From CAYVFC01 sp964450715 (GTDB taxonomy: Bacteria > Myxococcota_A > Polyangia > Polyangiales > JAFGIB01), in the NCBI GenBank assembly GCA_964450715.1, contig CAYVFC010000028.1:1-64000 (forward strand): a stretch of DNA of 64,000 nucleotides, written 5' to 3'. Positions 1 through 7,210 of the stretch are shown here, in pieces. The notes under the pieces are model-generated. The model was not told the DNA's origin, searched no databases, and saw only the letters and a program-made list of their open reading frames with translations. The position numbers were made by a program, and so were the translations under genes. Position 1 is the first letter of the stretch. Every line of letters starts with the position of its first letter.

Positions 1-15
1 GATGCTTCGTATCAG

Positions 16-603
16 TTATCCTATATTTTGAGGTGAGATATCCGGACAGAGCCAATACAATTCCTCCGGGTCCTCTTGACGCTGACGCTTGATCCGGTGG
101 CCAATCATCTGGACCACCTGGTTGTCAGCATCGAATACCGGGATGGTGACGGCCCCGTTGAAATGCTCGTGGCCTGATGCCCGGTAGATACCCAGTTTCT
201 CAAGCCGGGATCTTATAACTTTCCCGGCGTGGCGCTGTTTGTTGGGCAACCGGTAGCCCAGCGTTCTGTTGGCAAATCCTAGCCGGAAGTGTGCGATCGC
301 ACGATCACACGATCGCACGATCACACGATCGTGTGAAAGTCCCTTTGAAGCTAAGAAATCAAGAGCCTCCGAACTTTCCTTGAGGGTGTCATGGTAATAG
401 CCCGCCACCTTATTCAGGATGAGGCTGTCATCATCATCTTGACTTATAAGTGGCGCGAGCTTCTGGACCGTGGATCTCTTGACGTTCTTTTTACTCTTGG
501 ATTCATAACCCGATCTTAACAACTCAGCCGCGTGACGCTGGCTGATGCCTTGAGACTGGGCCAGCTTCTGGATTCTGGATTGCTCTTTTTTACTACTGGG
601 CAC
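16..603 (-). pseudogene. Truncated DnaG-like primase (Toprim-family) fragment
   Basis: The 195-aa product has a variable, basic N-terminus and then the core that precedes the Toprim domain in mobile-element primases: EALDFLASKGL, FRLGFANRTLGYRLP, IRSRLEKLGI, SGHEHFNGAVTIPV and a following IGHRI. Family members normally continue through a YLPGPH-type motif into a Toprim domain that binds metal. Here the reading frame runs off family sequence after ELYWL and stops at once, so the catalytic Toprim part is missing. The start is a GTG with an AAGGA about 11 nt upstream. An in-frame insertion of short palindromic repeats (289-336) has added about nine residues between GLSHD and the FRLGF block. The gene is probably an inactivated or recombined remnant; a short functional protein cannot be excluded. 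Family recognition is from memory of motifs. Confidence 0.6.
289..336. repeat. Palindromic 16-bp tandem repeat inside the primase-like gene
   Basis: Two exact copies of GATCGCACGATCACAC lie head to tail at 295-310 and 311-326. They are bounded by a perfect 12-bp palindrome (GTGCGATCGCAC, 291-302) and a perfect 16-bp palindrome (321-336). The tract is translated in frame as part of the primase-like protein. Confidence 0.9.
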
Positions 604-916
604 CGCTTACGCCATCCTTACGGTTTTCATTCCAGGAGATAACCGGCCCATAATTTTTGAGGCACACCCCCGGCTTCCCGGAAAAAGAAATTGGGACCCC
701 AACTCGATTCTTCGCCTCGCCCATCGGACGCATACATTGGGCGAGGTGTATTCCGTGAATCTAACACTCTGATGAAAATAAACGTGCGGTTCCTGTTGGG
801 CAACCAGCGCTGTTAAATTTCTGTCCCTTTAAGGGACCATTTTATTCCAGTAACTCCGCCTCGATTATTACCCTTTAACCGCCCGCAAATCCGTGTCCGA
901 TTTTCCAGTTTTAACT
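604..916. other. Intergenic stretch with hairpin, no gene
   Basis: There is no credible ORF here. A perfect 9-bp inverted repeat lies at 715-723 and 738-746 (CCTCGCCCA / TGGGCGAGG, 14-nt loop) without a following T tract, so it fits an operator or recombination site better than an intrinsic terminator. A 7-bp dyad (GTCCCTT/AAGGGAC) lies at 823-837. The position directly downstream of the serine recombinase makes a res-like site possible but unproven. Confidence 0.5.
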
Positions 917-1531
917 CTACTTTTTGGTACACGATTGCGATCTGTAAAATCTCTGTAATGTGCTGTGTCCTACCCCGAGTTTCTTGGCGGCTTTTCTCAA
1001 GGAGTAACCTTTACGCTTGAGCCTCATGGCTTCATCGGCATCGATCTCTACTCGCGGGCGGCCCAGTTTACGTCCGGCCAGCTTGGCTCTCTTCATGCCG
1101 ATGACCGTCCTTGCTTTAATTCTCAGTCTTTCTTGCTCACTCACCCATCCGAACACCGCCACCAACAGGCTACGAACAGGCCCCCGCATCTGTAGCCAGC
1201 TTTCCTGGACCGAGATTACCTCTACGCCCATTTCATCGAGAGCCAAGACGGTTTGTAAGTTTCCCGTCATGCTTCGGCCCAGCCGGTCCAAGGCCCAAAT
1301 TATTACGGCCTGACACTGGCCCTTGTGCGCCATGGCCATTACCCGATCGAAGCCGGGCCGATGCTTGGCCGCACTCATTACTTCCTCGATTACTTCAATG
1401 TCTTTGAAGCCACGAGCCTCAGCAATCCGTTCTAACTCCGGTAGCTGGTTTTCAACGGTTTGCTCTTCGGTGGAAACGCGGACGTAAACGACGGCCTTTT
1501 TGTTTTTCTTACCAGGTATTCGCGGTGTCAT
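917..1531 (-). CDS. Small serine recombinase (resolvase/invertase family)
   Basis: This 204-aa protein has the size and layout of Tn3-type resolvases and Hin/Gin invertases, which cut and rejoin DNA at short dyad sites through a 5'-phosphoserine intermediate. The nucleophile is Ser20 in YVRVSTEEQ, with Arg18. LDRLGRS (81-87) supplies the two further active-site arginines. SEQERLRIKAR (131-141) is the start of the long E helix. A C-terminal Hin-type helix-turn-helix covers about 175-197 (YSLRKAAKKLGVGHSTLQRF). No residue of the catalytic set appears to be lost. It probably resolves multimers or inverts a segment of the element that also carries the replication gene at 3159-5600. ATG is the only sensible start, and a promoter sits almost on top of it. 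Confidence 0.93.
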   Translation of the reverse strand: MTPRIPGKKNKKAVVYVRVSTEEQTVENQLPELERIAEARGFKDIEVIEEVMSAAKHRPGFDRVMAMAHKGQCQAVIIWALDRLGRSMTGNLQTVLALDEMGVEVISVQESWLQMRGPVRSLLVAVFGWVSEQERLRIKARTVIGMKRAKLAGRKLGRPRVEIDADEAMRLKRKGYSLRKAAKKLGVGHSTLQRFYRSQSCTKK

Positions 1532-1535
1532 ATTT

Positions 1536-1564
1536 ATAATACAACCCGGCGTCCCAAAATGTAA
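1536..1564 (-). promoter_or_regulatory. Sigma70-like promoter for the serine recombinase, nearly leaderless
   Basis: Read on the minus strand, TTACAT (1559-1564), a 17-bp spacer and TATTAT (1536-1541) form a good sigma70-type promoter. Transcription would begin about 7 nt further on, essentially at the ATG (1531-1529), and no Shine-Dalgarno sequence is present. A leaderless recombinase mRNA is therefore inferred. Confidence 0.5.
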
Positions 1565-1587
1565 GGAATATCTCTTTATGAAACACC

Positions 1588-2133
1588 GTGGGTATGGACA
1601 CCGCCGCGATCACCACCACCAATACCGTCAAGCCCGCCGCTGTTGTCAACAGGCATGTAAAGGACGCTTTCGTTCGGACGCTGCCGCCGGTACCTGTTCA
1701 TATTTCCTACGGAGGAACCGTCAGCGGTAATGACGTAGCCATTCTCTGTCAGCGGCTTAATATCAGCGTGCGCGATGTGGTGTTCAAAAGATCTCCGTGT
1801 TTATCGCCCAACCAGTTTCTATGGGCTGGTATTGGTGATCGAGGGCGGCCCGTCTACGGATTGTTACAGTTCCACTTGGCTTTCTCGGAGCGCAAGGTGC
1901 TGGTGAGTGCCGCGATTTCTTTGCTGGGTAACATGAACCCCCGGACCTATAGGCTCGCCACTGAAAGTTATGACGGCGTAGAGCTAACAGAAAACGATCG
2001 CCTGAACTTGATCGAGTACGCCGCCCGTGAAGCGATTCAAGAGTTAGAACTAGGCCCCGTTGATGTTGCCGGTGTCACCGGGCTGTTGAACGATATCGTG
2101 GATACTCTCAACACTCTGAGTTGGGATGACTGA
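1588..2133 (+). CDS. Hypothetical protein, about 180 aa
   Basis: I do not recognise this protein. The segment from about residue 85 on (GRPVYGLLQFHLAFSERKV, then RLNLIEYAAREAIQELELG) has the mixed, helix-compatible composition of a real globular protein. It has no signal peptide or membrane segment. The start is uncertain: GTG at 1588 or ATG at 1594, neither with a convincing ribosome site. The gene is divergent from the serine recombinase, with a 56-bp gap that could hold promoters for both. Its 3' end overlaps the convergent ArsR-type gene by 84 bp. Confidence 0.55.
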   Translation: MGMDTAAITTTNTVKPAAVVNRHVKDAFVRTLPPVPVHISYGGTVSGNDVAILCQRLNISVRDVVFKRSPCLSPNQFLWAGIGDRGRPVYGLLQFHLAFSERKVLVSAAISLLGNMNPRTYRLATESYDGVELTENDRLNLIEYAAREAIQELELGPVDVAGVTGLLNDIVDTLNTLSWDD

Positions 2134-2403
2134 CGCCACGTAGTCTTCAAGCTCCGCTTCGCTGATCACCGCCCACTTCTCCCCTGTACACCTGTACAAC
2201 CGGTACCGCCCTTGGTAGGTGACAGTAACCAGCCCGGCTTCACGGAGGATGTTGAGGTGGTGCGTAACCGTTGACGGTGCCAGTCTCAAGGTGCTGGCGA
2301 TATCACTGGGGTACATACCCTCCGGGCCAACGGCCTCCCACACGTTCAAGCGGGTTGGGCATTTGATCACCCAGATTCGGGCCATGGCGGTCTCGATGTC
2401 CAT
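2050..2403 (-). CDS. ArsR-type winged-helix transcriptional regulator
   Basis: The 117-aa protein carries a classic ArsR/SmtB-like winged helix: TRLNVWEAV, MYPSDIASTL, then the recognition helix LAPSTVTHHLNILREAGLV and the wing VTYQGRYRLYRCT. It would act as a small dimeric DNA-binding repressor. No obvious metal-binding Cys pair is present, so the signal is unknown. The ATG at 2403 has a TATAAA-like box upstream; the ATG six codons later is an alternative. The last 28 codons overlap the convergent hypothetical gene at 1588-2133. Lying next to a replication region, it may control copy number or transfer of the element, which is inference. Confidence 0.85.
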   Translation of the reverse strand: MDIETAMARIWVIKCPTRLNVWEAVGPEGMYPSDIASTLRLAPSTVTHHLNILREAGLVTVTYQGRYRLYRCTGEKWAVISEAELEDYVASVIPTQSVESIHDIVQQPGDTGNINGA

Positions 2404-2525
2404 GCCTACATTTCAATCTTTATAGAAGCATCACCGGAAGCCAGGGCGCGATGCCGGGAATTTCCTGTTCCCCTTCTGTTCCAGGTGGTTGGCGTGTTCT
2501 TGTTGCTTCTACACTTCTTATAAGA

Positions 2526-2759
2526 TCAACTCTGGACCTTGGTTCGATCGGGATCGAAACGCCGCCCGGATTTCTTTTTGCTGGGTCTGGGCTTGGTTTC
2601 CGGGTCCTTAGATTGCCGCCGGGCCTTCACCGGGATTGCCATTGCGACGCCCGGCACTTTTTGTTTGAGCCGGATGTTCAGTTGTTCGGGGTATGTGTGC
2701 TTCCCGGCTGCACCGGTTCCTTCATCGGCGTTGCCCGGCCCGGCTCCTGGCGTGGCCAC
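2526..2759 (-). CDS. Possible small basic protein, 77 aa
   Basis: This ORF starts with GTG and has a strongly basic C-terminal half (PSKKKSGRRFDPDRTK) preceded by YPEQLNIRLKQKVPG. The composition suits a small nucleic-acid-binding protein encoded beside a replication origin. There is no strong ribosome site and overlapping plus-strand frames are also open, so it could be a chance ORF. It is not assigned to any family. Confidence 0.3.
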   Translation of the reverse strand: MATPGAGPGNADEGTGAAGKHTYPEQLNIRLKQKVPGVAMAIPVKARRQSKDPETKPRPSKKKSGRRFDPDRTKVQS

Positions 2760-2773
2760 GCCTGCCCAGCCAT

Positions 2774-2994
2774 GAGTTGATTTTTCAAAGAAATACCGCC
2801 CGGCTTTGCCAAGATGTATATACGGGACGCTTATTTGATTCTATCAACCCTGGCTGTATTTGATTTTACTAACTGGCCCGGAGTTGATTTTATCTACTCA
2901 GGATAGGGGGCCTACCCGGAGTTGATTTTATCAACCCCTTTGCCCGCGAGTTGATGGAATCGAATAGGCCGGGATATTTGTTGATTTCATTAGC
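2774..2994. repeat. Iteron-like array of seven imperfect 15-17 bp repeats
   Basis: Seven same-orientation copies of a core close to GAGTTGATTTTATCAAC occur at 2774, 2834, 2859, 2881, 2919, 2948 and 2978. The copies at 2881-2897 and 2919-2935 are nearly identical; the others keep TTGATT or TTGATG. The spacing is 22 to 60 bp. Arrays of this kind are initiator-binding sites of plasmid and phage origins, and the replication-type gene follows immediately at 3159-5600. The copies were found by eye. Confidence 0.7.
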
Positions 2995-3006
2995 TTCCAT
3001 GATACC

Positions 3007-3123
3007 GGGCTGAATAGTACGAACAGTTCGAAGGGTTTCCCCTATTAACTTGTAATTTGCAATTGGGGATCAGGAATAACAATTGTGGATATATATGTTT
3101 AACTGTTCGAACTATTCAGTCCC
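3007..3123. other. Candidate replication origin: 21-22 bp inverted repeat around an AT-rich core
   Basis: Arms at 3007-3027 and 3102-3123 are imperfect inverted repeats: one reads GGGCTGAATAGTACGAACAG, and the other arm is its near complement with the palindrome GTTCGAAC at 3104-3111. About 74 bp of AT-rich DNA lies between them. Together with the iteron-like array on one side and the primase-helicase on the other, this is a plausible origin. Confidence 0.55.
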
Positions 3124-3136
3124 GGTTCATTTCTTT

Positions 3137-3164
3137 ATTTAATCAACTCCCGAGTTGATTAAAT
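3137..3164. promoter_or_regulatory. Perfect 13-bp dyad over the replication gene's stop codon
   Basis: The arms ATTTAATCAACTC (3137-3149) and GAGTTGATTAAAT (3152-3164) are perfectly complementary with only CC between them. The arms contain the same GAGTTGAT core as the iteron-like repeats, here as a head-to-head pair, and the stop codon of the primase-helicase (3159-3161) lies inside. It may be an autoregulatory operator for the initiator or a terminator; the 2-nt centre makes an operator more likely. Confidence 0.6.
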
Positions 3165-5600
3165 AGCCAAGTCGTTCATCGCCTCCTCATCAATCATCAT
3201 CCCCGGTCCCGGCTCCCGGTAGTCCCGCCAGGTCACATCCGATGATTCCTCCGGGGTCCGCACCCGAATCCCGGTCCAGATGGTCCGCCCCTTGCTGTTC
3301 CTCTTTTTATCAAATCCACGTTCCCGGAGTTGCGTCCCGAAGGCGGTCTGGCTCACTATCATTTCACCGTTATCCTCCGCCCACCACTTGTAGGCTTGGT
3401 AGAGAGCCTTGGCGGAGTAAAGGTCCCTGGTGTCCTTGGTAACGGCCGTCTCCGCCTCGCCCACGATGCAACAGGTGGCTATGAAGTCCCCCAGTACGTC
3501 CATATCGTCTCTGTATTCCTGCGTAGCCAGCCGGACGGCATCGGGTATCCGAAGCCCGTCCCGCTGCCACACGAGGCATCTCTGGACCAGACGGGCCAAG
3601 ATGCCGGGCGCTTCGGCTTTCAGCTTCTTGCCAAGCCGCTTGTCCTGGCGGTCCGGCTCTATCCGAACGGTCCAGGGGATCAACAGCAAGCGATCCCAGA
3701 TGGCGTCCTTGGTCTCCCGGATTATAAGCTTGTGGTTGCCGTTGATATGAAGGTGGTGGGTAGGCGCGAACTCCCAGTAGTCCTCCCGCATCCGGCGTGC
3801 CGAGATCCGGTCCCCTCCCGTCGCTTGCTTCATGAACGCCACGTTCATGAGCCGGTTCTCTTCGGTTTCGGAAGCCGCCGCGTACCGAATCCCGTACAGG
3901 GTGGTCTTCTCCGTGGGGTGGCTCTCACCTCGCTTGGCCACCAGCAACTCGCTCGGTATTTTTCGGCCATAGTCGCCAAATACGTGGAGAATGATCTCCT
4001 CGTGGGTGGTCTTGCCATTCCGCCCGCCGCCGTAGTGGTAGGCGAGCCAGTGGTCCCGTACTTCCCCGGAGAGGCTGCTCGCGTCCAGCATCCAGACAAG
4101 CTCCCGGATCTCCGGGTCCGGTAGTACCTCCGCCAGGAACCGCTCGTAGGTGGGGCATACTGCGTCAGGCTGGTAAGCGGTATCGGAGATCTTGGTTAAG
4201 AGGTCTTCGCGCCGATGAGGCCGTAGCTCCCCCGTCCGTAGATCCACGGTGCCATTCCCGGCATTGAACAGCCACAGGTCTCGGTCAAGATCCTCCGGGG
4301 TGATCGGGATGCCGGGCAAGCTCTTGGCCTGTTCTATCAACGCCACTTTTCTACCATTAGCCTCACTTTTCACCGCGTGTTTTCTGAGCGCCTTTTTTCT
4401 ATCGGGATCGCTTTCGTTATCCGCCTCTTTATCAATGCCCCGAACCGCTTCTTGTGCAAGCCGCTCTATGACCTGCTTGTCATCCTCGCGCCACCGTTTA
4501 CCCGTCCAGATAAGCCACTTTTTCCACGCGGGGACGTAGTGGATCCTCTTTCCAAATCTGAACGCCAACCGCTCCGCATTTCCCAAGTCCGAACAGGAGA
4601 ATCTCTCGATACCTAACTGCTGTGCCCTGCGATTCAGCGCTACTCGATAACTGCATCCCCACAGCTTTTGGTAGTAGGTAAGAACGTCTCCTCCTGCACC
4701 AAGGCCGAAATCATACCAAACCTGTTCTGATAACTTTATATAGAAGCTCGGATTGGTATCCCCGGCTCTCAAGGGACTCGAACAGCGCCACCTGTCTTCC
4801 GTCTTTTTTTCCCAGCCGCCCGCTGGTTTGATGATATTTTCCAGCCGGGAAAGGGCCTTGATCTTTTTTACAAATTGCTCACGCGCCTTGTCAGATTCAC
4901 CGTCCTCCGGTTCTGACTGCGGCGGCGTTTTTTCTACTTCTTTATCATTCTCATCTTTACCGGATGGCTCATCTGTCGGCGTCGGCGTTTCCGGCACATC
5001 GTAGCACCCCGATTCGATCAAGATCCCCTCAACATCCAAAGGCTGCCCTTCCTGAATAACCGTTGTGTAATGTTCATCGCGCCTGCAGGGGAGAAACCAC
5101 AGCCGAGACGCATCTTTGCACGATTTGTCAATTTCATGCCCGGCCGATTCGATTCGGTCTGCCTCTGCACTCCATATTTTCGAGTATTCTTTTGCTGAAA
5201 CGCCGCGAGAGAACACCACAACCAACCGGAACCTTGGCTTCTCCGGGACATGGGACCATGACGTATAGGCGCACGCCAGATGGCCTTGATAAAAAGCCAG
5301 CGCCTCCTCAATCGTAGTGGTCCCCTTGTCGAAGTCCCATACCAGGGCGAAGAGAGACTCTACGTTTTCATTTTTCCTTACATCATTGGTAAATGTAGCC
5401 GGGCTGAATCCTGGTAGGTCATTCTTATCCTGGCTGCTTGGCGGCTTTGCATTTTCAAAAGACATGAACAGCTTCGGCCACGCTTCAATTTTTTTCCTTA
5501 CCCCTTTTGACTTTTCTTTCGGCGGATAGAAAGTAATATCTACGCTTCCGCCAACGGTTTCACTGGACAAACGTGTATTGTCAATGCTATCTTTCTCCAT
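3159..5600 (-). CDS. P4/D5-type primase-helicase (replication protein)
   Basis: This multidomain replication protein has 813 aa from the ATG at 5600, which has GAGG six bases upstream; a GTG at 5633 would add 11 residues. Residues about 80-190 resemble a primase/polymerase domain: LVWDFDKG supplies a DxD metal pair (89, 91), followed by WSHVPEKPRFRLVVVFSR and DASRLWFLPC. A Glu/Pro/Asp-rich linker follows. Next comes a CHC2-like fold (RCSSPLRAGDTNPSFYI ... FGLGAGGDVLTYYQ) in which most zinc-binding Cys are replaced. The C-terminal half is a superfamily 3 helicase with D5-type N-region, Walker A GGGRNGKTT (Lys530) and the later HLHINGNHKL and IWDRLLLIPW motifs. It probably primes and unwinds at the adjacent iteron-like origin. 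A plasmid, phage or satellite origin is inferred. Confidence 0.88.
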   Translation of the reverse strand: MEKDSIDNTRLSSETVGGSVDITFYPPKEKSKGVRKKIEAWPKLFMSFENAKPPSSQDKNDLPGFSPATFTNDVRKNENVESLFALVWDFDKGTTTIEEALAFYQGHLACAYTSWSHVPEKPRFRLVVVFSRGVSAKEYSKIWSAEADRIESAGHEIDKSCKDASRLWFLPCRRDEHYTTVIQEGQPLDVEGILIESGCYDVPETPTPTDEPSGKDENDKEVEKTPPQSEPEDGESDKAREQFVKKIKALSRLENIIKPAGGWEKKTEDRWRCSSPLRAGDTNPSFYIKLSEQVWYDFGLGAGGDVLTYYQKLWGCSYRVALNRRAQQLGIERFSCSDLGNAERLAFRFGKRIHYVPAWKKWLIWTGKRWREDDKQVIERLAQEAVRGIDKEADNESDPDRKKALRKHAVKSEANGRKVALIEQAKSLPGIPITPEDLDRDLWLFNAGNGTVDLRTGELRPHRREDLLTKISDTAYQPDAVCPTYERFLAEVLPDPEIRELVWMLDASSLSGEVRDHWLAYHYGGGRNGKTTHEEIILHVFGDYGRKIPSELLVAKRGESHPTEKTTLYGIRYAAASETEENRLMNVAFMKQATGGDRISARRMREDYWEFAPTHHLHINGNHKLIIRETKDAIWDRLLLIPWTVRIEPDRQDKRLGKKLKAEAPGILARLVQRCLVWQRDGLRIPDAVRLATQEYRDDMDVLGDFIATCCIVGEAETAVTKDTRDLYSAKALYQAYKWWAEDNGEMIVSQTAFGTQLRERGFDKKRNSKGRTIWTGIRVRTPEESSDVTWRDYREPGPGMMIDEEAMNDLAI

Positions 5601-5654
5601 GTCGAACCTCATCACCGCCCCATTCCGTGGCACACACGGGTGGGGCGTAGTAGT

Positions 5655-5673
5655 GTGTAGCGGTCAGCTACAC
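5655..5673. promoter_or_regulatory. Inverted repeat upstream of the primase-helicase
   Basis: GTGTAGC, GGTCA, GCTACAC forms a perfect 7-bp stem with a 5-nt loop between the small ORF ending at 5710 and the replication gene. It could be an operator or a leader hairpin controlling initiator synthesis. No T tract follows on either strand. Confidence 0.5.
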
Positions 5674-5709
5674 GTCCACCTTTGATCCGATCCGTCCCGG
5701 CTGTACCGG

Positions 5710-5919
5710 TTACTGCGGCCTACGATCCTCAGTTACGAGCGAATTCTTCGCTTCCTCCACCAGGATCTCAGGCCGCTGCACCGCCAGACGCATCCCATAC
5801 CGGAGGCACAGGCGGAGTAGCCGATGCGGTGACACCAGGGGGAAGCGTTCAACAAGCTGCTTCCTCCAGGAAATCGTTTCTACATCGTTATGGATTGTCC
5901 AGGTTCTGGGCGTCCCCAT
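5710..5919 (-). CDS. Small hypothetical protein, 69 aa
   Basis: The ORF has a strong ribosome site (AGGAG about 7 nt before the ATG at 5919) and a convincing amphipathic helical segment, RFPLVSPHRLLRLCLRYGMR. It lies about 110 bp upstream of the primase-helicase in the same direction and is probably co-transcribed with it. The family is not recognised. It could be a small replication or copy-control factor, but nothing in the sequence proves that. Confidence 0.6.
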   Translation of the reverse strand: MGTPRTWTIHNDVETISWRKQLVERFPLVSPHRLLRLCLRYGMRLAVQRPEILVEEAKNSLVTEDRRPQ

Positions 5920-6553
5920 ACAGATCTCCTGCCGATGTGGGCTGCATCATCGCAACCGGTTCCACATTTACATTTGATCTGTCAGCCGCCCGGAGACAGC
6001 CTACCCACTCACATGGAGTACCCAAAGCATATGGCGCTCTCGGTGCCTGTCAACACGGAAAGCACATTTTTCGCCAGAATAGCCGGTGTAACAGTTGATA
6101 ATTTGCTATGTGGCCGTCTCCGGTCCGGCCATCGGGCCAAGGCATCCACCCTCTCGGGCCACCTGCTTCACCCCGGCCCAAGGTCCAGCCTTCCCCGGCA
6201 TGGTCCCCGATGGCCAGCCCCGCTCTCGGCCGGGTACCGGTTCCTCCGGGGGACCGGTAGGACACCCGCCAGTAGCTCCGCCGGTACAGGATGCCGATGA
6301 TACCGGTCCATGCCGATGAAGGATCCGGTCCAGGTTTCCTTGGATCCGGTGGCCATGCCGATGATGCCGATGAAGGATCCGTTACAGGGTCCCCCTGGAG
6401 CCGGACAACCGCGTAGCCACGATCGGCCCTCCCCCATGCCCGTTTCCCCGGCGGTGGCGGTGATGGCCATGGCGGTGGTGGCCGGTGCCGGGAACCCGGC
6501 CGCCAAATGGCCCGTCCCCTTTGGATTCTCCCCGGCTCCGGTGTAATACCTGT
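5920..6553. other. Low-complexity stretch without a confident gene
   Basis: Several overlapping frames are open on both strands, but all give Gly/Pro/Met/His-rich translations without recognisable motifs. Two exact 18-bp direct repeats, ATGCCGATGAAGGATCCG, lie at 6310-6327 and 6364-6381 amid further GATGCCGATGA variants. The stretch probably holds the promoter for the plus-strand pair that follows. Confidence 0.5.
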
Positions 6554-6856
6554 ATGTCTATACCGTGTCGCACGCCCGCTGACGGCTTCCCGGACCCTCC
6601 CCCGTGTGATTCCCCGTCCGGCCCCGTAACAGCCGTAAAACGCCTCTGTGCCGCCTGTGCGAAATTGATCACCTCCCGGAAAGACACCGCCCGGACCTGT
6701 AGCTCCCGGTGCCGGACGAAATTATCAAGGTCCCGCCGGTACCAGGAACTGACGGCCCGCCTGGAAAAAGCGGAGCAAGAGATCCGGTCCTGTTTATCGG
6801 AACTCAGGTCCATGGCCAGCATGGGGATCATCCCACGGCCGTTGGTGCCAGACTGA
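6554..6856 (+). CDS. Small zinc-finger protein, about 100 aa
   Basis: A compact zinc-binding motif is visible: CAACAKLITSRKDTARTCSS followed by RCRTKL. This is the CxxC...C-x3-C finger with trailing basic helix found in many phage and mobile-element proteins that bind nucleic acid. A coiled-coil-like helix (YQELTARLEKAEQEIRSCLS) follows. The ATG at 6554 gives 100 residues; a GTG at 6485 would add 23. The stop codon overlaps the start of the next gene (TGATG), so the two are translationally coupled. The function is probably regulatory; the exact role is unknown. Confidence 0.65.
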   Translation: MSIPCRTPADGFPDPPPCDSPSGPVTAVKRLCAACAKLITSRKDTARTCSSRCRTKLSRSRRYQELTARLEKAEQEIRSCLSELRSMASMGIIPRPLVPD

Positions 6857-7131
6857 TGTCCCAGCGTCCCAAGCTCACCTCCAAGGATCTCGATGATGCC
6901 GATCGTCTCTTCGGGATCGTTGACGGCATGTTCGTGGAGGACAGGACTTTCTGGCGTTTCAACCGGCGTCTCTGTAAGCTTCAGCTTCACCACCAGTCCC
7001 TGGTTTCCGAAGAGGGGTTCATTGCCCAGCTTGAGATCGAGGCCGCCATGGACGAGAGAATGAAATTCATGTTGGTAGAAACGGCGAGGTGGGCCTTTGA
7101 GCAAGGCCGCCGGTCCCTCGAAAACTCTTGA
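6856..7131 (+). CDS. Small hypothetical protein coupled to the zinc-finger gene, 91 aa
   Basis: Its ATG overlaps the upstream stop codon as TGATG. The product is a charged, helix-rich protein (KLTSKDLDDADRLFGIVDG, then EDRTFWRFNRRLCKLQLHHQ and ETARWAFEQGRRSLENS) without signal or membrane segments. The open frame continues upstream to 6709, but that part overlaps the zinc-finger gene and is out of character. No family is recognised. A terminator directly after the stop supports a real two-gene operon. Confidence 0.65.
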   Translation: MSQRPKLTSKDLDDADRLFGIVDGMFVEDRTFWRFNRRLCKLQLHHQSLVSEEGFIAQLEIEAAMDERMKFMLVETARWAFEQGRRSLENS

Positions 7132-7136
7132 TTGCT

Positions 7137-7154
7137 GGCTCCAGGAGCCTTTTT
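7137..7154 (+). terminator. Intrinsic terminator after the plus-strand gene pair
   Basis: GGCTC, CAG, GAGCC forms a GC-rich stem with a tight 3-nt loop followed by TTTTT (7150-7154), 6 bp after the stop codon at 7131. Confidence 0.8.
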
Positions 7155-7210
7155 ATTCCTCTTTCTCGCGGTAGCCGGTGGGGACATGGGGGTGGTGGCT
7201 TGCAAGCTTT

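Noticed and set aside
289..336. CRISPR array
   Set aside because: The units are contiguous 16-mers with no spacers and there are no cas genes nearby.
2451..2780. Plus-strand 109-aa and 78-aa ORFs near the origin
   Set aside because: They are Pro/Gly/Ser/Cys-rich without any ribosome site and overlap a slightly more plausible minus-strand ORF.
6382..7104. 240-aa minus-strand ORF
   Set aside because: It overlaps the coupled zinc-finger pair, whose motifs and terminator are on the plus strand, and its translation shows no domain.
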